This document shows positions 8,822-17,505 of a stretch of DNA of 64,000 nt, in pieces. The notes below the pieces were generated by a model. That model saw nothing but the letters and a program-made list of their open reading frames with translations. It searched no databases and was not told the DNA's origin. The stretch is from positions 48,848-112,847 of the forward strand of contig JASJOS010000023.1 of the NCBI GenBank assembly GCA_030068525.1, in the 5' to 3' direction. The stretch comes from Xanthocytophaga flava. GTDB taxonomy: Bacteria > Bacteroidota > Bacteroidia > Cytophagales > 172606-1. The position numbers and the translations under genes are program-made. Positions within the stretch are counted from its first letter, which is position 1, and each line of letters opens with the position of its first letter.

Positions 8822-9832
8822 TTATTCTTGTGTGGACTCTGGTTGTACCAATAAGGCTAGCGAATGGTATTTTTGGTCAATCTGATTATAAATCAACACT
8901 GTTCTGACAGAAGTTTTTTTTCCTTGTGTTTTGATGCAATGTGCTGAAATCTGTTGATTTTTTATGCTATGTGCACCTAGCCAATAGGCAAACGCGGAAG
9001 CTGTAAAGTATTCACCTATATAATTTTTGTATTGAACATAGGTAGCATCAGGTATCAGGGATGATAGTGAAACGCTGTAATTACCCTGAATAACAACATC
9101 TATGGAATCTGGAGTTATTTCGTGAAGCGCCAAACAATCTTGTATCCAGTGAAGTATTGAAGTCGCATCTATCTTGCCATAGTGCAGTTTGATAAACTCA
9201 ATAGCTGCATAGGAGTGAGAAGACTGTTGTGATGAAAGTAATAAACTGCTTACACCTTCTCCAATAGGTGCAGGCCAGATATTCATTCTATGTATAATTT
9301 CATAAATGTTAGGAGTCATTTCATCTGCTGAGTGGAGAAGAATAGTTGTAGAACTCTGATCTTTTATCATCAGTATACTATCCAACAAAGCAGACTCAAA
9401 CGAGAAATGTCGCTGAGAGTATGTATAGTTAGGACCCGTACATTTTAAATGAATGGCAATCTGACTACTTACCGTATTATGAGTAGACTGAATAAAAGAG
9501 GTAGGTGAGAGTAGAGCGTGCTCTGTATTTTCTATGATGGAAGTGAGAAACTGTTCAGACTCTTCCAGACAGCCTAGTCCCGTTCCTGTTACAATCGCGT
9601 CAGGCATATCAATACCTGCATCTTTAAGGCAATGGATGGCTGTAACCAGTGACATTTTCTGTAAACGCCCCATACGGCGGATAGCTGTAGGAGAGAGAAG
9701 TGTCTTATATACAGGTTCCTGACATTGAAGATAGGGCGTTGTAGAATTGGTTACATTCCCCGTCAGAAAGCTGGTATCTAAGGTAGGTTGTGGCGATATA
9801 CAGGAAAGGCCATTAATATAGATTTTGCTCAT
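8822..9832 (-). CDS. Ketosynthase-like chain length factor (catalytic Cys absent)
   Basis: 336 residues from the ATG at 9832 (MSKIYINGLSC); the frame is open further upstream but that part runs into the ketosynthase gene and has no thiolase-fold features. The fold follows beta-ketoacyl synthases (RRMGRLQKMSLVTAIHCL, AIVTGTGLGCLEESEQFL), but the nucleophile region reads TGPNYTYSQRHFSFESAL, so Cys is replaced around residues 141-142 and the two catalytic His motifs are not evident. This is the state of chain length factors (KS-beta, ApeC in aryl-polyene clusters) that pair with an active KS and set chain length. It lies 52 nt after an active KS (9885-11093), the likely partner. Confidence 0.8.
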   Translation of the reverse strand: MSKIYINGLSCISPQPTLDTSFLTGNVTNSTTPYLQCQEPVYKTLLSPTAIRRMGRLQKMSLVTAIHCLKDAGIDMPDAIVTGTGLGCLEESEQFLTSIIENTEHALLSPTSFIQSTHNTVSSQIAIHLKCTGPNYTYSQRHFSFESALLDSILMIKDQSSTTILLHSADEMTPNIYEIIHRMNIWPAPIGEGVSSLLLSSQQSSHSYAAIEFIKLHYGKIDATSILHWIQDCLALHEITPDSIDVVIQGNYSVSLSSLIPDATYVQYKNYIGEYFTASAFAYWLGAHSIKNQQISAHCIKTQGKKTSVRTVLIYNQIDQKYHSLALLVQPESTQE

Positions 9833-9884
9833 GAATATCAGATTTACCCAGATAGAAGTCTTGTGAGAATAGATCAGAGAATAA

Positions 9885-11093
9885 TTAACATCTGGAAAAT
9901 ACAAGAGAAGAATTATTGCCGCCAAATCCAAACGAATTGGAAAGCACATGCTTTATAGTCTGAGAAGAACCTAAGGCAACTTCAGGTTTGATCGTTAGTT
10001 CATCCATCGGATCTGAAAAGTTCAGATTAGGATAAATGAGGCTATGGTTGATCGATAAAATGGATAAAACCGCTTCAAGACCGCCAGCAGCTGCTAATGT
10101 ATGACCTGTCAGGGCTTTGGTTGAACTGAATGGAGGTGCATTTTTACCAAATAACTTTTCAATAGCTCTACCTTCTGAAAGATCGTTGGTAGGAGTGGCT
10201 GTACCATGTGTGTTAATATAACTGATATCTGCTGGTGTGAGTTTACTTCGTTGCAAGGCCTGTACCATCGCGGAATAAGCTCCTGACCCATCAGGTGCAG
10301 AAGCTGTCTGGTGATAAGCCTCACAGGTATTGGCATAACCAGTAATCTGACATAGTGGCTTGCGTCCGGATTTTGTTAATGACCGCTTAGATTCCAGGAC
10401 TAGAAATGCTGCTCCTTCGCCCAGGTTAAGTCCCTTACGATTTTTATCAAAAGGTCTGCAAGGTTCATCTGATAATATCATCAGAGAGTGAAATCCATTG
10501 AGTGTGAAGTTACAAAGAGCATCGGCTCCTCCTGCAATCACCATATCATATATGCCATGCTGAATTAGACGTATAGCATGGATAATGGCATTGGCAGCTG
10601 ATGAACAGGCGGTGCTACTGGTTGCTATATATGACTGAATGCCTGCCTGTTCAGCTAGTTCTTCCGTAATACTTCCACAATCATGTACCCGAGCATAGCG
10701 GTAATTTGCTTTTTCCGGATTCTTGAGAAAATCTGCATAGAAGATTTCCCCTTTATCCATACCTCCAATGCTTGTAGCTGAAATCAGTGCTGCCCGACTA
10801 CGTTCGATAGAACCTAGCTCTGCCATCTGTGTTGCCTCCTGCATGGCCTGTATAGCAAGCAATGTTGTTCGGGAATAGGTTCTTTTTGAGGAAGCATTGT
10901 GTAGGTGATTCTTTAACTGCGGGTCTGTATATTTGATTTCCCCAACAGGAAGTGTATCAGCCAGATGTGTATCCAGTATAGAAATAGCACCAATTCCACT
11001 TTTCGATTGATAAAGTGATTGTAGTGTTTCAGGAATATTCATTCCTATGGCAGACACCATCCCAATACCTGATACAAAGACTTCTCCCTCCAT
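9885..11093 (-). CDS. Beta-ketoacyl-ACP synthase (FabF-like, catalytically complete)
   Basis: 402 residues from the ATG at 11093; a TTG one codon earlier is possible. The Cys-His-His triad is intact: STACSS (C163), NTHGTATP (H296) and STKALTGHTLAAAGG (K326, H331), with the FGFGGNN signature at the C-terminus. It condenses malonyl-ACP with the growing acyl chain. The ACP gene ends 3 nt upstream and the chain-length-factor-like gene follows, the same neighbourhood as the KS:CLF pair of aryl-polyene clusters (ApeO/ApeC), so it is the best candidate for the polyene-elongating KS. Confidence 0.9.
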   Translation of the reverse strand: MEGEVFVSGIGMVSAIGMNIPETLQSLYQSKSGIGAISILDTHLADTLPVGEIKYTDPQLKNHLHNASSKRTYSRTTLLAIQAMQEATQMAELGSIERSRAALISATSIGGMDKGEIFYADFLKNPEKANYRYARVHDCGSITEELAEQAGIQSYIATSSTACSSAANAIIHAIRLIQHGIYDMVIAGGADALCNFTLNGFHSLMILSDEPCRPFDKNRKGLNLGEGAAFLVLESKRSLTKSGRKPLCQITGYANTCEAYHQTASAPDGSGAYSAMVQALQRSKLTPADISYINTHGTATPTNDLSEGRAIEKLFGKNAPPFSSTKALTGHTLAAAGGLEAVLSILSINHSLIYPNLNFSDPMDELTIKPEVALGSSQTIKHVLSNSFGFGGNNSSLVFSRC

Positions 11094-11096
11094 CAA

Positions 11097-11360
11097 TTAT
11101 GAATTTGCTGTCTGTTTGGCTTGAATAAATTCTGCTATACTGCGTACAGACTTGAAAACTTCTTTGCCTTCATCTGCATTATTAACCTTCGTTTTGTATT
11201 TCTTCTGTAGCAGCACTATTAATTCCAGCGCATCAATTGAATCCAGTCCCAGGCCTTCTCCAAACAAAGGTGCATTTTCATCAATATCGGCAGGAGTCAT
11301 ATCCTGTAGATTCAACTGTTCAATGATATCATTCTTTAACTCTTCAATCAGGTTATTCAT
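11097..11360 (-). CDS. Acyl carrier protein
   Basis: 87 residues. The 4'-phosphopantetheine site is GLGLDSIDALEL with Ser41; the helical layout and acidity fit an ACP. Its ATG overlaps the stop of the half-KS gene by four bases, and the following KS starts 3 nt after its stop. It is one of two ACPs in the cluster (the other at 15987-16247). It should be activated by the cluster's own AcpS (21266-21649). Confidence 0.92.
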   Translation of the reverse strand: MNNLIEELKNDIIEQLNLQDMTPADIDENAPLFGEGLGLDSIDALELIVLLQKKYKTKVNNADEGKEVFKSVRSIAEFIQAKQTANS

Positions 11361-11965
11361 ATATATAGACTAGTTAATGTATTGTAATTAAACGGCAAAG
11401 CATTTGTGTCTGATGTAGTTTCCACCCACACCAGCAAAATATCGGGTTGTCTTTGGTAATAATCTATCCAGCCTACCAAACAGGCATTGATTCTCTTCTG
11501 AAGAAACAGTGCTGTTGTGTATTGGCAAAGTAAATCATAATCTGGTGTTGCTGATACAGTAAATAGATTCTCTCCCTTGATTTTGTAGCGGATACACAAT
11601 TCACCCATTACAATATTAGACAGTGTATATACAAACAGTGCAGGGCTTGGGAAAAAATTATCTGGTTGTAAGGTCTGCTGAAACTGTTCATCTGTATCCA
11701 GAGATCCATGTTGTCCGGAAAGAATAATCCCAATCTCTGATGACGTATACGAAAGCGGATTTCTTTCAAATAGACATTCACCTGCCAGAATACCATACTT
11801 ACATAAGGTATCCATTTTAAAAAACTTAGGATAGCTTAGTTGTAATAGAGTATAGAGTGCTTGTGGATCATACACCATATCATTCAAAGGCAAATTAACA
11901 CCCCCTTTATGGGTATTAATTCCTTTGGATGACAGGCGACAGTATTTGGTTACAAAGAGATCCAT
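11357..11965 (-). CDS. Half-size beta-ketoacyl-synthase-like protein without catalytic Cys
   Basis: 202 residues from the ATG at 11965 (MDLFVTKYCRLSS), 31 nt after the previous stop. It resembles only the N-terminal half of a thiolase-fold ketosynthase: TSSEIGIILSGQHGSLDTD corresponds to the KS segment before the active site, FVYTLSNIVMGELCIRYKIKGEN to the helix and strand leading to it, and FTVSATPDYDLLCQYTTALFL to the nucleophile elbow. Cys is not present there, and the His motifs are absent because the protein ends before them. Proteins of this kind are annotated as 3-oxoacyl-ACP synthase in flexirubin clusters. It cannot condense by itself; a structural or chain-length role next to a full KS is inferred. 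Confidence 0.7.
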   Translation of the reverse strand: MDLFVTKYCRLSSKGINTHKGGVNLPLNDMVYDPQALYTLLQLSYPKFFKMDTLCKYGILAGECLFERNPLSYTSSEIGIILSGQHGSLDTDEQFQQTLQPDNFFPSPALFVYTLSNIVMGELCIRYKIKGENLFTVSATPDYDLLCQYTTALFLQKRINACLVGWIDYYQRQPDILLVWVETTSDTNALPFNYNTLTSLYI

Positions 11966-11996
11966 TTCACAAGATAGATGCAAATATACTATTTGA

Positions 11997-13115
11997 TTAA
12001 GATGATACCTGTTTTTCCAGAAGTAAGACTGCATTACCTCCTCCAAACCCTGATGCTGTTTTTAGTGCGCAGGTATAATTTCCTGTGTGATTTTCTGTAA
12101 TCACTGGCAACGGAACACTGGTACCTGTTTCTTGGAATCCAGCTGAAGTGAGTAATTGGTTATGTTGCAGGCTGCGTGCTGTCAGAATGGTTTCTATAAT
12201 GCCCGCTGCTCCCAATGTATGTCCGATATAGCCTTTGAGACTATTTACAGGTGTTTGTGCAAGTCCGCAGTGTTGAAACGCCAGTGACTCCATTTCATCA
12301 TTATAGATGGTTCCAGTACCATGTGCATTGATAAACTGAATGTCCTCCGGATCTTTGCCTGTGGTCTGTAATACAGACTGAATGGCTAATGCCAGTCCGT
12401 CACCAGTACGTGAGGGGCCGGAAATATGATTGGCATCATTGGATGATGCTACCGTTGTAATCTGAATAGATGTGAGCTTAGGTTCCCGTGTAAGGATTAT
12501 TGTTCCACATCCTTCTCCCAGAGAAATGCCTGCTCTCTTTTTATCAAATGGCGTACAAGGAAATGGACTGATTGCCTGCAAAGAATAGAAACCAGCCAAG
12601 ACAAAGAACGAAAACAAATCTCCACCTGTTACAATAGCCCGTTTATACTTTCCTTGTTGTAATAGAGTATAAGCCATCCCGATTGCTTGTACACCCGAAA
12701 TACAGGCATTGGAAACGATAAGGGGTGTACCTGTATAACGTAAATGCGTAGTTACAGCTTTTGCCATCTGATCCAGGTGTAGGAATGCAGATAGTTTTGC
12801 CTGTTTTTGGAGTAACTCAATGTTTCCTTTAGTGGAAGAGAAAATGTATAAATTGTCCGAATCTGTTGCATCAATACCTGCTGATTGACAGGCCTGCTGA
12901 ATAGATCGGATAAACAGACTTTCCAGATGAGTAAGTGACTCATCAGGTAAGAACATGTCTTTGTCCAGAACGGATGCATAGAAATCACCTATAGGATTAT
13001 TGGTATGCATCCTGATTCCACTGACTCCATTGCTTATAGCCTCAAAATTCTCTTCTGTGGTTGTTCCCAGAGGAGTAATAATGTTATCACCAATGATGTA
13101 AACAGGTGCAGGCAT
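11997..13115 (-). CDS. Beta-ketoacyl-ACP synthase family protein
   Basis: 372 residues, slightly shorter than FabF. The triad is intact: VSNACISG (C138), NAHGTGT (H265) and NSLKGYIGHTLGAAG (K294, H299), ending with SGFGGGNA. TACSS is replaced by NACIS, which marks a different KS subfamily from the one at 9885-11093. It precedes the half-KS gene by 31 nt. Likely a cluster-specific condensing enzyme, perhaps for starter-unit condensation; this assignment is inference. Confidence 0.87.
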   Translation of the reverse strand: MPAPVYIIGDNIITPLGTTTEENFEAISNGVSGIRMHTNNPIGDFYASVLDKDMFLPDESLTHLESLFIRSIQQACQSAGIDATDSDNLYIFSSTKGNIELLQKQAKLSAFLHLDQMAKAVTTHLRYTGTPLIVSNACISGVQAIGMAYTLLQQGKYKRAIVTGGDLFSFFVLAGFYSLQAISPFPCTPFDKKRAGISLGEGCGTIILTREPKLTSIQITTVASSNDANHISGPSRTGDGLALAIQSVLQTTGKDPEDIQFINAHGTGTIYNDEMESLAFQHCGLAQTPVNSLKGYIGHTLGAAGIIETILTARSLQHNQLLTSAGFQETGTSVPLPVITENHTGNYTCALKTASGFGGGNAVLLLEKQVSS

Positions 13116-13157
13116 AAAGAGTCAGATAATGACAAAGATTATATGTAGGAATAATTC

Positions 13158-13571
13158 TTATTTAAGTTGATAATAGGTTTTCCAGTCAGCCAGGAAGTCT
13201 GGAACGGTAATGCACAGATTTCGGTTTGTATCCAGAAATACCTGTATGGTTTCTCCTGTTGCAATTAATTCCTGAGTATCCTTCTTTTTGATTTCGTATT
13301 GGAAAATAACTTTTGCTGCTTCTGTTTCTACATAGGTAATCTTTACAAGGGCGATATCTCCATACACCAGGGGTCTTTTGTAATCACAGTTCAACTTCAC
13401 AATTGGCATGACAAATCCCTTTTGGTAAACTTCCAGATAATGCAGGCCATATTTTTTTCCAAAGCCCTCACGCGCATCTTCGAAATAACGGATATAATGT
13501 CCATGCCATACAATATGAAGAGAGTCTACTTCGCTAAACTTAACCTCTACTTCTGTTTCAAAAGAAAGCAT
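13158..13571 (-). CDS. YbgC / 4-hydroxybenzoyl-CoA thioesterase-like hotdog protein
   Basis: 137 residues, a single hotdog fold. EVKFSEVDSLHIVWHGHYIRYFEDARE fits the YbgC/4HBT motif in which an acidic residue ahead of the HxxxY segment is catalytic; here it is the Asp of EVDSLHIVWH. A thioesterase of this type is usual in aryl-polyene clusters and could release the polyene acid or clear misprimed ACP. It lies 42 nt upstream of the KS start and 6 nt after the dehydratase. Confidence 0.85.
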   Translation of the reverse strand: MLSFETEVEVKFSEVDSLHIVWHGHYIRYFEDAREGFGKKYGLHYLEVYQKGFVMPIVKLNCDYKRPLVYGDIALVKITYVETEAAKVIFQYEIKKKDTQELIATGETIQVFLDTNRNLCITVPDFLADWKTYYQLK

Positions 13572-13577
13572 ACAAAC

Positions 13578-14009
13578 TTATTTTTTCAGAACAATTTTCA
13601 TTTCACAGCTGGCAATGATTGTATTGTTCAGCTGAATTTCTCCTTTGATTAACGTAATATCCAATACAGTATCCAGAACGGTGACCTGAGTAATAATTAT
13701 ATCACCTGCTTCAGGAAGTTGGAAAATTTGTAAATGTTTGATAGCTCCAATAAACCCTACAGGTATTGGCTCTTTTTGTTTTACAAACTGATATCCCGTT
13801 CCGGCAGCTGCTGTCTGGGCAATGTTTTCAATCAAACCTGGTTCTTTTAACTGATTCTCCTCTACAAATAATCCGTCTGCCTTAACCAGAAACTTGGTAA
13901 CTGTGGTGACTCCATCCGATTCATGCAACTCATCCACCATGACAATTGGAGGTTGCTGAGGAATAAATCGGGTAATATCACGAACAGGTAATGTTATTTC
14001 TTCTTGCAT
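13578..14009 (-). CDS. Hotdog dehydratase-like protein (ApeP/FabZ-like, lacks the catalytic His)
   Basis: 143 residues. The FabZ landmarks are ITRFIPQQPPIVMVDELHE near the start and EPGLIENIAQTAAAGTGY in the middle. The glutamate of the FabZ dyad is present (E61), but the GHFP histidine segment is replaced by LFVEENQLKEPG, so no His is available. This complements the dehydratase at 6298-6663, which has His but not Glu. In aryl-polyene clusters two dehydratases, ApeI and ApeP, work in the pathway; this protein is the likely ApeP counterpart. It overlaps the methyltransferase stop by 16 nt. Confidence 0.78.
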   Translation of the reverse strand: MQEEITLPVRDITRFIPQQPPIVMVDELHESDGVTTVTKFLVKADGLFVEENQLKEPGLIENIAQTAAAGTGYQFVKQKEPIPVGFIGAIKHLQIFQLPEAGDIIITQVTVLDTVLDITLIKGEIQLNNTIIASCEMKIVLKK

Positions 14010-15094
14010 TGTAATAATGTGTGACTGATGCCAATATTATCGGTTTGTTCTACAACTGTAAATCCAGCTTTTTCTATGCAGGCGATAAATATATCCGAAC
14101 GATACATCTGGCTATTTCCATTAGCCATACAGGTAAAATACAAGGAGGTTTGTTGCAGACAGAATGCTGATGTCGGATACTTTTGTCGATCCCAGAATGT
14201 CTCCATGATAAACAGCGTACCATCTTCTTTTAATGCCTTGTGGGCCTTAGTAGCTATATCTGTAATTTCTTCATCAGAAAAGCAATCCAGAAACTGACTC
14301 ATCCAGATGGCATCAAATCCAGTGGGAAGAGTGGCTTCTGGCTGGAGAATATTGACAGGATAAAAAGAGATCCGGTTTTTATCAGGATGCTGAGAAGTTT
14401 CCTCTTTCGCCATTGCTATCTGTTGTGGCAGATCTGCAATGGTAACCTGTACTTCTTTGTTGAAATCTATACATTGTCTGGCCCACTTGCCTGTATTACC
14501 TCCGACATCCAGTAATGTAGAGGGTGTATGACTAAACACAATGGGAAGAACTTTGGAAAAAGAGTCGTCTGAATAGAAATGGTCAAAGGCAAACCAGCTT
14601 TCCTTGGCCTGTAATGGTAGGGAAGACAATGCCTGATAGATGGTGGACCATTGCTCTCCAAAGTGTTTTAGGCCTATGGGTTTTCCTTCCTGAATAGACT
14701 CTGTAAGGTGAAAGAATCCCTGATAGTTTATATCATTGACAAAATCCATATTGGCTCTTGTCATAGGATCATGCAGAATAAAGAATCCTGTTTTGGTCAG
14801 GACATATTTTTCGCTCTGCCACAATAGCAAACCTATACCCAAACCAGCTTCAACCAGTACTCGTACACCATATGCTGAGATCTGAGTAACAGATACGATT
14901 TCTGGTAGTGTTAGCCCATCTGTACTATTGTCAATTACTTCCAATATCTTCAGATCTCTCAATGCTTTTGTTGCCTGAAAGACCATTGGACCAAATGCTA
15001 TTTTTTGTGCCTCATGTTTGGCTTCAATTGCTGAAAGTTTCTCTTTCTGATAAAATGATAGTGATGAAAAAGAATCTGGATCTTGAATATTCAT
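13994..15094 (-). CDS. SAM-dependent O-methyltransferase-like protein
   Basis: 366 residues from the ATG at 15094, which overlaps the acyltransferase stop (ATGA); the in-frame codon further upstream is only a TTG. The N-terminal half is a winged-helix dimerisation domain (TLPEIVSVTQISAYGVRVLVEAGLG), and the C-terminal half is a Rossmann methyltransferase with TLLDVGGNTGKWA (193-205) and VTIADLPQQ. This layout matches plant-like small-molecule O-methyltransferases and CrtF. In the flexirubin setting it could methylate the aryl ring hydroxyl or the ring; the actual position is not deducible here. Confidence 0.85.
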   Translation of the reverse strand: MNIQDPDSFSSLSFYQKEKLSAIEAKHEAQKIAFGPMVFQATKALRDLKILEVIDNSTDGLTLPEIVSVTQISAYGVRVLVEAGLGIGLLLWQSEKYVLTKTGFFILHDPMTRANMDFVNDINYQGFFHLTESIQEGKPIGLKHFGEQWSTIYQALSSLPLQAKESWFAFDHFYSDDSFSKVLPIVFSHTPSTLLDVGGNTGKWARQCIDFNKEVQVTIADLPQQIAMAKEETSQHPDKNRISFYPVNILQPEATLPTGFDAIWMSQFLDCFSDEEITDIATKAHKALKEDGTLFIMETFWDRQKYPTSAFCLQQTSLYFTCMANGNSQMYRSDIFIACIEKAGFTVVEQTDNIGISHTLLQCKKK

Positions 15095-15987
15095 GGGCGG
15101 TCTACTTTCCAAAAATCATAATAATTAAACCATTGATAGGGATACAAACGAATAGTATCTTCTATCTGTCTGATGTACTCATGCACTGAATGAGTGAGTA
15201 GTTCGGTGTAGTTACTGCTTCTAGGTGACGGGAGATATATCGGTTCAGAAGCTTTCAGATGATATTTGTTCCAGCTTTGCTTGGTTGAAAAAACAAAGGA
15301 TACCGGAACATTGTATCGTGCTGCCAGTTGATAGGGACCGATTGGAAATAAAGCTTCTTTGCCCAGAAACTGAGCAGATATAGTTCTGGCTCCTGTGGTA
15401 AATCTGTCCCCATGTATACACAATAACTCTTTTTTTTCAAGAGCTTCATTGATTTGATAGATATGGGAAAGATCGTCTTTGATAGCTATGATTCTGACCC
15501 GGCTACTTCCTTTTATACCCTCTAAATAGGATTTGATCTTCTGATGTTCTCCATCATACATGACAACATTGATAGTACAGGAAAACTTTTGGAGCAGATG
15601 TCCAGCAATTTCCCAGTTACCAAGATGCGCACTGACTAGAATACCACCACTTCCTGACAGACACATTTGCTCCAGATAGTGTTCTCCTTCAAAATGATAA
15701 TGAAATCGACTGTAACCTGCCAGAACAGCTACCCGATCAATAAGAGATTGCCCAAACACAAAATAATTTCTATAAATACCTAGTAGTGAAGTTGTTCTTG
15801 AAAACTTTAATCTTTCATGTAGGTATGAGTAAATAATTTGGGTGCTATGAGCTGAAAACAGAAAGTAATAAAGTGCTACAAAGTAGAGAATGAAGTAAGC
15901 AGGTAAAAGTCCCAGGTATGAAAGAATAAACACAAATATCTTATACCCTAGGACTGTTCCCTTAGATTTTCCACTCCATGCACTCAT
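15091..15987 (-). CDS. LpxL/HtrB-like lysophospholipid acyltransferase family protein
   Basis: 298 residues with an N-terminal membrane helix (about 13-45). The HX4E motif is intact in VSAHLGNWE (H121, E126), and LLCIHGDRF follows at the usual distance. The family transfers acyl chains from ACP to lipid A precursors; relatives in aryl-polyene clusters are thought to attach the polyene acyl chain to a membrane lipid or other acceptor. Start overlaps the ACP stop by one base, and the stop overlaps the methyltransferase start, so translation is coupled throughout. Confidence 0.87.
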   Translation of the reverse strand: MSAWSGKSKGTVLGYKIFVFILSYLGLLPAYFILYFVALYYFLFSAHSTQIIYSYLHERLKFSRTTSLLGIYRNYFVFGQSLIDRVAVLAGYSRFHYHFEGEHYLEQMCLSGSGGILVSAHLGNWEIAGHLLQKFSCTINVVMYDGEHQKIKSYLEGIKGSSRVRIIAIKDDLSHIYQINEALEKKELLCIHGDRFTTGARTISAQFLGKEALFPIGPYQLAARYNVPVSFVFSTKQSWNKYHLKASEPIYLPSPRSSNYTELLTHSVHEYIRQIEDTIRLYPYQWFNYYDFWKVDRP

Positions 15988-16247
15988 TATTTCTCCTGCA
16001 GTTGGTGCTCTACTCGCTGCGTAATATAATTATAGAAGTCTGCAAAAGTATTGATACCTGCAAAATCTTCACTTTTTACTTTAAATCCAAAGTTGCTTTC
16101 TATTACAACTACCAGATCAACATAATCCAGACTATCTAATTCTAGCGTTTCTTTCAGTACAGCTTCCGGTTTTATTTTATCTGCATCCACTTCAAATTCT
16201 TCAACAAGAAATTCATTAACCTTCTGTACTATTTCTTCGGTATACAT
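15987..16247 (-). CDS. Acyl carrier protein
   Basis: 86 residues. The phosphopantetheine site is LELDSLDYVDLV with Ser39, in a short acidic helical protein. It follows the KS gene by 22 nt and overlaps the acyltransferase start by one base, which suggests that it delivers acyl groups to that acyltransferase or to the neighbouring KS. It is clearly different in sequence from the ACP at 11097-11360. Confidence 0.92.
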   Translation of the reverse strand: MYTEEIVQKVNEFLVEEFEVDADKIKPEAVLKETLELDSLDYVDLVVVIESNFGFKVKSEDFAGINTFADFYNYITQRVEHQLQEK

Positions 16248-16269
16248 ACTGTTTAAACTTTTAGTGATG

Positions 16270-17493
16270 TTAGCTAATTTTTCTTACGATTATAGACGAA
16301 TTGGTTCCTCCAAATCCAAATGAGTTGGACAAGAAAGTATTGATATTTGTATCAACAGTGGCGGCTGCAATATTTAAAGGAGCTGAATGCTCATCTGGAT
16401 TTTCAAAGTTAATATTAGGGGCAACAAACGAATTCTGCATCATCAATAGAGAGTAAATAATCTCACTGGCTCCTGCCATCCAGCATTCATGCCCCGTCAT
16501 GGACTTGGTAGAACTTACCAGTGGTCGGGATTGTCCAAAAACTTCATGAATTGCTTGTGCTTCACAGGCATCTCCTACAGGAGTAGATGTTGCATGCGCA
16601 TTGATATAGTCTATTTCATTAGCTTGTATCCCTGCGTCTTTCAATGCATTACGCAATGAACGGGCTGGCCCTTCTATATTAGGCTGAATGATATGATTGC
16701 CACTGGATGAAAATCCATATCCTATAATTTCAGCAAGAATGGGGGCATTCCGTCGTTTGGCTGACTCATAACTCTCCAGAATGACAGTGGCTGCACCACC
16801 ACTGGGAATCAATCCATCTCTGTCTTTATCAAACGGACGAGAGGCTTTTGTGGGTTCAGATTCCCGAATTGAGAATGCACTCAATCCATCAAAGCTACCC
16901 ATCACATATTCATTGATTTCTTGTGCACCTCCACTAATAATACAATCCTGATAGCCGTGCCTGATTAGAAAATAGGCCATTCCGATAGAATGAGAACCAC
17001 TGGCACAGGCTGCACTGACTGTCATATTAATACCTTTCAATTTGTAAATAGTTGAAAGGTTCATGGTGACTGTACTGTTCATAGACTGGAATATACTGCC
17101 AGAGCCTACTAAAGTGTTGTCTTTTTTCTGACGTGCAATATCTGTTGCTTCAATGACGGCTTTTGCTGAACTATCATTGCCATATAATATTCCAATCTCA
17201 TGATCTTCCAGGTATTGTTCATCTATATGTGCAAGCTGCAAAGCCTCCTGAGTAGCCAGATAGGCATATTCCACCTGTTCTGCCATACTTACCCGTGTAC
17301 GTCTGTCCAGAATGCCTTTCAGATTTGGCTGTTTTACTATTCCAGTGAGAGCCGACCTGAAACCGAGTGCTTTGCGGGGTTCATCATAGATAATACCAGA
17401 TTTTCCCTGATACAAAGAATCTCTTACTTCATCCAGGTTTGTTCCCAAACATGAATAAATACCTATACCTGTTATTACAACTCTATTGAGCAT
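16270..17493 (-). CDS. Beta-ketoacyl-ACP synthase (FabB/FabF family)
   Basis: 407 residues from the ATG at 17493; a TTG two codons earlier is open but unnecessary. The triad is intact: SAACASGS (C163), NAHATSTPVGD (H300), STKSMTGHECWMAG (K330, H335), and the C-terminal FGFGGTNSS. AACASGS rather than TACSS places it closer to FabB-like enzymes. It lies 12 nt after FabG and 22 nt before an ACP, a KR-KS-ACP set able to support elongation. It is the third catalytically complete KS of the cluster. Confidence 0.9.
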   Translation of the reverse strand: MLNRVVITGIGIYSCLGTNLDEVRDSLYQGKSGIIYDEPRKALGFRSALTGIVKQPNLKGILDRRTRVSMAEQVEYAYLATQEALQLAHIDEQYLEDHEIGILYGNDSSAKAVIEATDIARQKKDNTLVGSGSIFQSMNSTVTMNLSTIYKLKGINMTVSAACASGSHSIGMAYFLIRHGYQDCIISGGAQEINEYVMGSFDGLSAFSIRESEPTKASRPFDKDRDGLIPSGGAATVILESYESAKRRNAPILAEIIGYGFSSSGNHIIQPNIEGPARSLRNALKDAGIQANEIDYINAHATSTPVGDACEAQAIHEVFGQSRPLVSSTKSMTGHECWMAGASEIIYSLLMMQNSFVAPNINFENPDEHSAPLNIAAATVDTNINTFLSNSFGFGGTNSSIIVRKIS

Positions 17494-17505
17494 AGTCAAA
17501 ACAAA

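Noticed and set aside
8822..9949. Longer start of the chain-length factor gene at 9949
   Set aside because: The extra 39 residues are hydrophobic, antisense-like and overlap the KS gene; the thiolase-type beginning is at 9832.
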